Origin: Bacteroidota bacterium | Lineage (GTDB): Bacteria > Bacteroidota > Bacteroidia > UBA4408 | NCBI GenBank assembly: GCA_016721765.1 | Contig: JADKHO010000001.1 | Location: 2,158,001 to 2,222,000 of the forward strand | Direction of reading: 5' to 3' | DNA length: 64,000 bases | Shown here: in pieces, positions 48,701-57,700 of the stretch | Position numbering within the stretch: the first letter of the stretch is position 1 | Layout: every line of letters begins with the position of its first letter | Position numbers and translations under genes: made by a program | The notes under the pieces: generated by a model | Told to the model about the DNA's origin: nothing | Databases searched by the model: none | What the model saw: the letters and a program-made list of their open reading frames with translations, nothing else

Positions 48701-51700
48701 TTAACGCAACAGGTGGTACTGCTCCACTTCAATATAGCATAAATGGCGGCACAAGTTTTCAAGCAGGAAATGTTTTTGCAGCACTCACTGCCGCAACTTA
48801 TAATGTGCTTGTGAAGGATGCAAATAATTGTCAAGTAACATTAACAGTTACAATCACAGAACCACCACTTTTAACCATCACCTCCACACCACAACAAAAT
48901 GTTTTATGCAATGGAGGCAATACGGGAAGCATCACGATTAACGCAACAGGCGGCACTGCTCCACTTCAATACAGTATTAATGGAGGAACAAATTTTCAAG
49001 CAGGAAATGTATTTTCAACACTCACTGCAGCTGCATATAACATTGTAGTAAAAGATGCAAATAATTGTCAAGTAATATCAACAGTTACAATCACAGAACC
49101 TCCACTTTTATCCATCACCTCGACACCACAACAAAATGTTTTATGCAATGGAGGCAATACTGGAAACATAACTATAAATGCAACAGGTGGCACAGCACCA
49201 CTGCAATACAGCATAAATGGAGGAACAAGTTTTCAAGCAGGAAATGTTTTTGCAGCACTCACTGCCGCAACTTATAATGTGCTTGTGAAGGATGCAAATA
49301 ATTGTCAAGTAACAACAACAGTTACAATCGCAGAACCACCCCTTTTAACCATCACCTCCACACCACAACAAAATGTTTTATGCAATGGTGGCAATACCGG
49401 AAGCATTACGATTAACGCAACAGGCGGCACATCCCCACTGCAATACAGCATAAATGGAGGAACAAGTTTTCAAGCAGGGAATGTATTTTCAACACTCACT
49501 GCAGCTGCATATAACATTGTAGTAAAAGATGCAAATAATTGTCAAGTAACATCAACAGTTACAATCACAGAACCACCACTTTTAACTATCACCTCCTCAC
49601 CACAACAAAATGTTTTATGCAATGGAGGCAATACCGGAAGCATCACGATTAACGCAACAGGTGGTACTGCTCCACTTCAATATAGTATCAATGGAGGAAC
49701 AAATTTTCAAGCAGGGAATTTGTTTGCAACACTTACGGCAGCTACTTATAATGTGCTTGTGAAGGATGCAAATAATTGCCAGGTTAGTTCAAGCCTAACT
49801 ATTACTCAACCATCAGCACTTTCGTTTTCAACTGTTGTACAAAATGCATCTTGTGGACAGAGTAATGGATCTATAACAGTAAATGCAACTGGTGGAACCG
49901 GAGCCTTGCAATATAGTAATGACGGGGGATTAACTTTTCAAGCAAGTACACTATTTGGCTCGCTTTCTGCATCAAATTATAGTATTGTAGTGAAGGATGC
50001 AAATAATTGCATTTCGAGTACCAATGTTATTGTTGGTAATGCTTCTGCACCAAGTATTACAGCTATCCCGCTTGTGAATGCTACTTGCAATGGAGCCAAC
50101 AATGGAAGTTTACAAATAACAGCTTCGGGTGGTACCGGTGCTTTGCAATATAGTAGTAATGGAGGTGTAACTTTTACAGCTAGTAATTCATTTACCAATT
50201 TAGCGCCCGGATCTTATAATGTTGTGGTGAAAGATGCGAACGGATGTCAAGCACTTGGCACGGCAATCATCACAGAACCATTGGCTGTGAATTTTGCTAC
50301 CGTAATTTTAGGAAGCACCTGTAGCAATGCAAACGGAATTATCACAATTAATGCGAACGGTGGCACTGGAATTTTGCAATTCAGTAACAATGGTGGCACA
50401 AGCTTTCAAGCAAGCAATGTGTTTAATTCACTTGCTGCGACTACTTATGCTGTTGTTGTAAAAGATGCAAATAATTGTCAAGCTAACGGAACAGCAGTTG
50501 TGCCGAATGCTCCTTCGCCCACTTTGACATCAACACCCAAAACAAATAGCACATGTAATGGCACCAACGATGGAACAATAACGATAAATGCATTGGGAGG
50601 CACAGCGCCTTTGCAATACAGCATTAATGGTGGAGCCACGTATCAAGCCATAAATTTATTTACAGGATTAGCACCGGCACTTTATAACATCACTGTAAAG
50701 GATGCAAACAATTGCCAGATAACAACAAGCATCAGCATTACCGAACCTACAGCCATCGCGCTAAGCAGCACCACAACATTAGCTAGTTGTGGAAATGCTG
50801 ACGGAAGTATAACCATTACAGCAAGCGGAGGCACCGGTGTTTTGCAGTATAGCATTGATGGAGGAGTATCTTTCCAAAGCAGTAATAACTTTTCATTCAT
50901 CGCAGCAGGTAGCTATAATTTAGTGGTGAAAGATGCAAACAATTGTCAACTTACCGGAACTGCAAATGTAGGAACGGCTTCAGCGCCAAGCATTGCAGCT
51001 ATCCCGCTTGTGAATTCTACTTGCAATGGAGCCAACAATGGAAGTTTACAAATAACAGCTTCAGGCGGTACAGGAGCTTTACAATATAGTAGTAATGGAG
51101 GTGTAACTTTTACGGCTAGTAATTCATTTACCAATTTATCGCCCGGTTCTTATAATTTAGTGGTGAAAGATGCGAACGGATGTCAAACGCTGGGCACGGC
51201 AATCATCACAGAACCATTGGCTGTGAATTTTACTACAGTAATTTTAGGTAGCACCTGCAGCAATGCAAACGGAAGTATCACAATTAATGCGAACGGTGGC
51301 ACAGGAATTTTGCAATTCAGTAACAATGGTGGCACAAGCTTTCAAGCAAGCAATGTGTTTAATTCACTTGCTGCGACTACTTATGCGGTTGTTGTAAAAG
51401 ATGCAAATAATTGTCAAGCTAACGGAACAGCAGTTGTGTCGAATGCTCCTTCACCCACCTTGACATCAACACCCAAAACAAATAGCACGTGTAATGGCGC
51501 CAACAATGGAAGCATTACGATAAATGCATTGGGAGGCACAGCGCCTTTGCAATACAGCATTAATGGTGGAGCCACGTATCAAGCCATAAATTTATTTACA
51601 GGATTAGCACCTGCGCTTTATAACATCACCATGAAGGATGCAAACAATTGCCTGGTAACATCAAGCATCAGCATTACCGAACCTACAGCCATCACGCTAA

Positions 51701-54700
51701 ACAGCACCACAACATTAGCGAGTTGTGGAAATGCTGATGGAAGTATAACCATTACAGCAAGCGGAGGCACCGGAATTTTGCAATACAGTATTGATGGAGG
51801 AGCATCCTTTCAAAGCAGTAATAATTTTTCATTTATTGCAGCAGGTGCGTACAACTTGGTCGTGAAGGATGCAAACAATTGTCAACTTACGGGAACTACA
51901 AATGTGGGAACGGCTGCTGCACCAAGCATTACAACTATACCGGTTGTGAACGCTACTTGCAATGGTGCTAACAATGGAAGTTTACAAATAACAGCTACAG
52001 GCGGTACAGGAGCTTTACAATATAGTAGTAATGGAGGTGTAACTTTTACGGCAAGTAATTCATTTACCAATTTATCGCCCGGTTCTTATAATTTAGTGGT
52101 GAAAGATGCAAACGGATGTCAAACGCTGGGCACGGCAATCATCACAGAACCACTGGCAGTAAATTTTACCACAGTAATTTTAGGTAGCACCTGCAGCAAT
52201 TCAAACGGAAGTATCGCAATTAATGCAAGCGGTGGTACAGGAATTTTGCAATTCAGTAACAATGGTGGCACAAGCTTTCAAGCAAGCAATGTGTTTAATT
52301 CACTTGCTGCGACTACTTATGCGGTTGTTTTAAAAGATGCAAATAATTGCCAAGCTAACGGAACAGCAGTTGTGCCGAATGCTCCTTCACCCACCATGAC
52401 ATCAACACCTAAAACGAATGGCACATGTAATGGCGCCAATAATGGAAGCATTACGATAAATGCTTTGGGAGGCACAGCGCCTTTGCAATACAGCATTAAT
52501 GGTGGAGCAACGTTTCAAGCCATAAATTTATTTACAGGATTAGCACCAGCGCTTTATAACATCACCGTGAAGGATGCAAACAATTGCCTGGTAACAACAA
52601 GCATCAGCATTACCGAACCTACAGCCATCGCGCTAAGCAGCACCACAACATTAGCGAGTTGTGGAAATGCTGATGGAAGTATAACCATTACAGCAAGCGG
52701 AGGCACCGGAATTTTGCAATACAGTATTGATGGAGGAGCATCCTTTCAAAGCAGTAATAATTTTTCATTTATTGCAGCAGGTAGTTATAATTTAGTGGTG
52801 AAGGATGCAAACAATTGTCAACTTACCGGCACAGCAAACGTAGGAACGGCCTCTGCGCCAAGCATTACAGCAAGTCTTGCAACAAATGTGAGTTGCAATG
52901 GAGCAGGAAATGGAAGTATCAGCATCACTGCTACCGGAGGTACAGGACTTCTACAATACAGTATAACGAATGGAAGTAGTTTTCAAGCGGCCGGTTTATT
53001 TAGCAATTTGTTGCCGGCAAATTACAGTGTGTTGGTGAAGGATGCAAGTGGCTGCACAGCTGCTACAACAGTATTAATTACCGAGCCGGCATTGCTTACT
53101 TTTTCTGCAAGCACATCCAAGGAAACTTGTGGTAATGCGAATGGGAGTATAAACATTTCAGCTAGTGGAGGAACAGTGCCCTATCAATATAGTAAAGATA
53201 ACGGCTTAACATTTCAAAGTGGAAATTTATTTAATTCGCTCACATCCGGCAATTACACTATTGTTGTTAAGGATGCTAATAATTGTATATCGAATGCGCT
53301 TGTGAATGTTGCAGTTGCAGCCAGTCCAATTATAACATCAATACTTGGGACGGATCCATTATGCAATGGTGGAACCAACGGAACAATTTCAATTGCAGTA
53401 AGCGGAAGTGGTTTACCCTTCACTTATAGCATCGACAATGGTTTAACTTTTCAAAGCAGCAATGTTTTTAATTTATTGTCGACAGGAACTTATGCAGTTG
53501 TGGTGAGTGATATAAATGGATGCCAAACAAATGGCGCTGTTCAATTAAATCAACCAACAGCATTAACAATGTTGTGCAATGCGAGCAGCACTACTTGTGG
53601 AAATTCGGATGGCGGAATAGTAATTAATGCCAGTGGTGGGAGCGGTGCATTACTTTATAGTGTGGATGGAGGACTTACTTTTCAGAGCGGAAACGTTTTT
53701 TCAAACCTTGCACAAGGAATTTATTCAGTTGTTGTGGAGGATATTAATTTATGTCAGTTAAGTCAGAATGTGAATGTGCCTAATGCTGCTGCTCCAATTA
53801 TTTCGCAAGTAACTGCAGTGAATAACACTTGCAATGGTGCGGCTACAGGCAGTATTAATATTGCTGCAAATGGTGGCACAGGAGTTTTGCAATACAGTAT
53901 CGACGGTGGTTTTACCTTTCAGAGTTCCAATTTATTTTCTTTGCTTTCATCCGGAAATTATGCTGTACAAGTTAAGGATGCAAATGGATGTACAGCCTCA
54001 AGTTCTGCTATAATTAGTGAGCCGACCGCAATTGTAGCAGGTGCAACAACAGTTGCGGCAAGTTGCGGAAGTCCGGATGGTAGTGCAACAATTATTGCCA
54101 ATGGTGGTACAGGTATTTTGCAATACAGCATTAGTTCGGGTTTGACGTATCAAAATTCGGCTGTATTTACAGGCCTTTCGGCTGGAAATTATTCCATTTT
54201 AATTCAGGATGCGAACGGATGTATCTTACCATTAGTTGCTTCGGTAAGCAATACAAATTCTCCGACAATTGTAAATGCGGTAGTTCAAAATTCAAGCTGT
54301 AATGGAGCTGCAAATGGGAGTATAACTATTGCTGCAAGCGGCGGAACAGGACTTTTGCAATACAGCATCAATAATGGAACAAGCTTTAGCGCAGGAGCAA
54401 CATTTACCAATTTGAATGTAGGTATTTATAGTATTGTAGTAAGAGATGCAAGCGGTTGTATTGCTACCACCAACGCTACCATTAGTGAGCCTGCTGCGCT
54501 TGTTGTAAACAGTTTAAGTGCTCCAAGTTCCTGCGGAAATAGCAATGGGTCAATTACAATTAATGCCGTAGGCGGTACAGGAACATTGCTTTATAGCGTG
54601 AACAATGGTGTAAGTTTTCAAGCCGCTAATTTATTTTCGGGATTGCCTGGAAGTAATTATTTAATAGTAGTGAAGGATGTAAATAATTGTACAGCCACAA

Positions 54701-57700
54701 ATGCAGTAAGCATTTTTGATCAAGCAGCACCAACGTTAGTAGCTACTGCAAAAACCGATATTACTTGCAGTGGAGCTAACAATGGAACCATTACCATTAC
54801 GGCAACAGGTGGAACCGGTGCAATTCAATATAGCATCGATGGCGGCTTAACTTATCAGCTCGCTAATTTGTTTAGCTCCTTAGCTCCAGGCAACTATTCC
54901 ATAAAAATAAAAGATGCGCTTTCCTGTTTTGCTACGAGTTCGATTGCCATTGTTGAGCCGGTAGCAATTTTTGTTGGAACAACCGCTTATACCGCAAGCT
55001 GTGGAGGAGCCAATGGACAAATTACAGTTCTTGCAGGTGGTGGGACCGGCAGTTTGCAATACAGCATTAACAATGGTATCAGCTATCAAGCAGCATCCAT
55101 TTTTACAAATCAGCCTGCCGGGAATTACCAAATTGTAGTTAAAGATGCAAATAATTGCACCGCATCAAACACAGCAATTGTGCAAAATGCTGCCGGCCCA
55201 AGTGCTGTAGCAGCAAGTGTTACAAATGTTTCATGCTTTGGATTGAATAATGGTGCTGCACTCCTTTCGGCTATTGGAGGCACCGGTACTTTACAGTATA
55301 GCATAAATAATGGTGTAACGTATCAAGCCGGAAATAATTTTACAAACCTCGCACCGGCGCAGTATACTGTGCTTGTTAAAGATGCAAATGGCTGCATTGC
55401 TTCCTCAAATTTTATACTTGCACAGCCGCAGCAACTTTCATTTGCTACCTCAGTAATTCCTGCTACTTGCGGACTAAACAATGCATCACTTACCGTGATA
55501 AATGCAAGTGGGGGTAGCGGAAATTATCAATATAGTATTACGAATGGTGCATCATTTCAAGCCGGAAATTTATTTTCAAATTTAGCAGCTACAAATTATA
55601 CCGTGGTTTTGAAGGATGCAAATAATTGCCAAATAGCTGCTACAGCTGCTATTCTCAACCAGGCAAGTCCAATAATTACAAGTGCACAATCCACTTCACC
55701 TACATGCCATGGAGGAAATGATGGTACAATTGCGATTGCTGTTACAGGTGGAACCGGTGCTATTCAATACAGTAACAACAACGGCATTAGTTTCCAAGCC
55801 GGAAATCTCTTTTCAAACTTAACTGCGGGTAATTATGCAATCGTTGTGCGCGATGCAAATAATTGTTTAGCAAGTGTCGCACTTTCTATAAGTGATCCAC
55901 TCGCTCTTAACTTAAATGTTGCTGTTAATTCAGCTTCATGTGGATTAAGTAATGGAATACTAACATTAAATGCAGGCGGTGGCACAGGCCTATTGCAATA
56001 TAGTATCGATAATGGCTTGACGTTTCAGCTCAGTAATCAATTCAACAATCTTGCTGCAGGTAATTACGATTGCGTGGTGAAAGATGTAAACAATTGTCAG
56101 CTAGCGCAAACTGTGACTATTAGTAATTCGCCTCTTTCACCAGTTATTGCAACAGTGAGCACTACTGCTGCTGCATGTAATGGGAGTGCGGATGGAACTG
56201 CAACTATCATTGTAAACGCCGGAGTTGCACCTCATTCATACAGCATTAATAATGGAAGCAGCTACCAAATGTCAAATGTATTTTCAAATTTAACTGCCGG
56301 GAACTACAGCATAATTGTTAAGGATTTGCTTTGCGCAGATACAAGTACTTTTACAATTTCAGAGCCGTTGAGTATTTCATTTAATGCCCTCAGTAATGCT
56401 AGCACTTGTGGCAATATCAACGGAAGTATAAGTATTTTAAATGTGAGTGGTGGAGCCGGTAATTATCGGTATAGTAAGGATGGTGGATTAACTTTTCAGC
56501 AAAGTCCAGTGTTTAACAATTTGCAAAGCGGCAACTATGTGTTGGCTGTGAAGGACACGAATAATTGTTTAGCTACACAAAATTTTTTACTGCCTAATTT
56601 AAATGGTCCGAGCATTGTATCTATTGCACTTGATAGTTCATTGTGTTATGGCGGCAATAGTGGAAGCATTAGTATTGTGGCATCTGGTGGCAGTGGTACG
56701 TTGGGTTACAGTATAAATAATGGAGCAAATTTTCAAAGTTCAGCTGTGTTCACTAATCTTTCATCCGGTATATATTCGGTTATCGTGCGCGATGCAAATG
56801 CCTGTCCTGTTGATTCCATTGTTTTTATTGCAGAACCAAGCCCTATTGTATTTACTGTTACAAATGGTTCAACAACCTGCAGTGCAAATAATGGAACGTT
56901 GCAAATTAATGCAAGCGGAGGGAGTGGCACATTACAGTACAGCATTAACAATGGATTAACTTATCAATCCACCAACAGTTTTAGCAATCTCGCTTCCGGT
57001 AATTATTATGTGGTGGTAAAAGATGCGCATGCTTGCACACATTCTTTTGTTGCACTGTTATCAGCTATTCCTGCACCTTCTATTGCAACTGTTGTTACAA
57101 GTAATGTCACCTGCCATGGCAATAATGATGGAAGTGCAAGTGTGAGTGTTAGCAATGGAACGGGTGTGTTAAGTTTTAGTATTGATTCGGGAGCTTCTTT
57201 TCAAACTTCAGCTAATTTTAATGCATTGACTGCAGGTAACTATATGGTTATTTTAAAAGATGTGAATGCTTGCGCGGATACTGCTTATTTTGTTATTCAA
57301 GAACCGAGCGCTATTCAATTTAACTACCTGCTCACTGCTACTACCTGTGGAAATACGAATGGAGCCATTCAAATTTTAAATGTGAATGGGGGAATGGGCA
57401 ATTATGCTTATAGTATGGATGGTGGAATTACATTTCAAGCAAATTCATTATTTGCAAATTTATCGCAAGGCAATTATGCGATTGTGGTTAAGGATAGCAG
57501 TAATTGTAGTTTCGCGCAAAGTGTTCTTCTGAACAATCAATCTGCTCCCATTTTTGCATCCATCGCGCAAAGCAATAGTACTTGTAACGGATTAAATAAT
57601 GGAAGCATTATTATTCAAGCCTCTGGTGGTGCTGGAGCAATTGGGTATAGTATCGATAATGGAACTACTTATCAGTCTGGAGGAAGTTTTATCAATTTAG

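Noticed and set aside
45790..49818. Regular repeats that could be read as a CRISPR array
   Set aside because: The units are 237 bases with no short-repeat and unique-spacer pattern, and they lie in frame in a long coding region.
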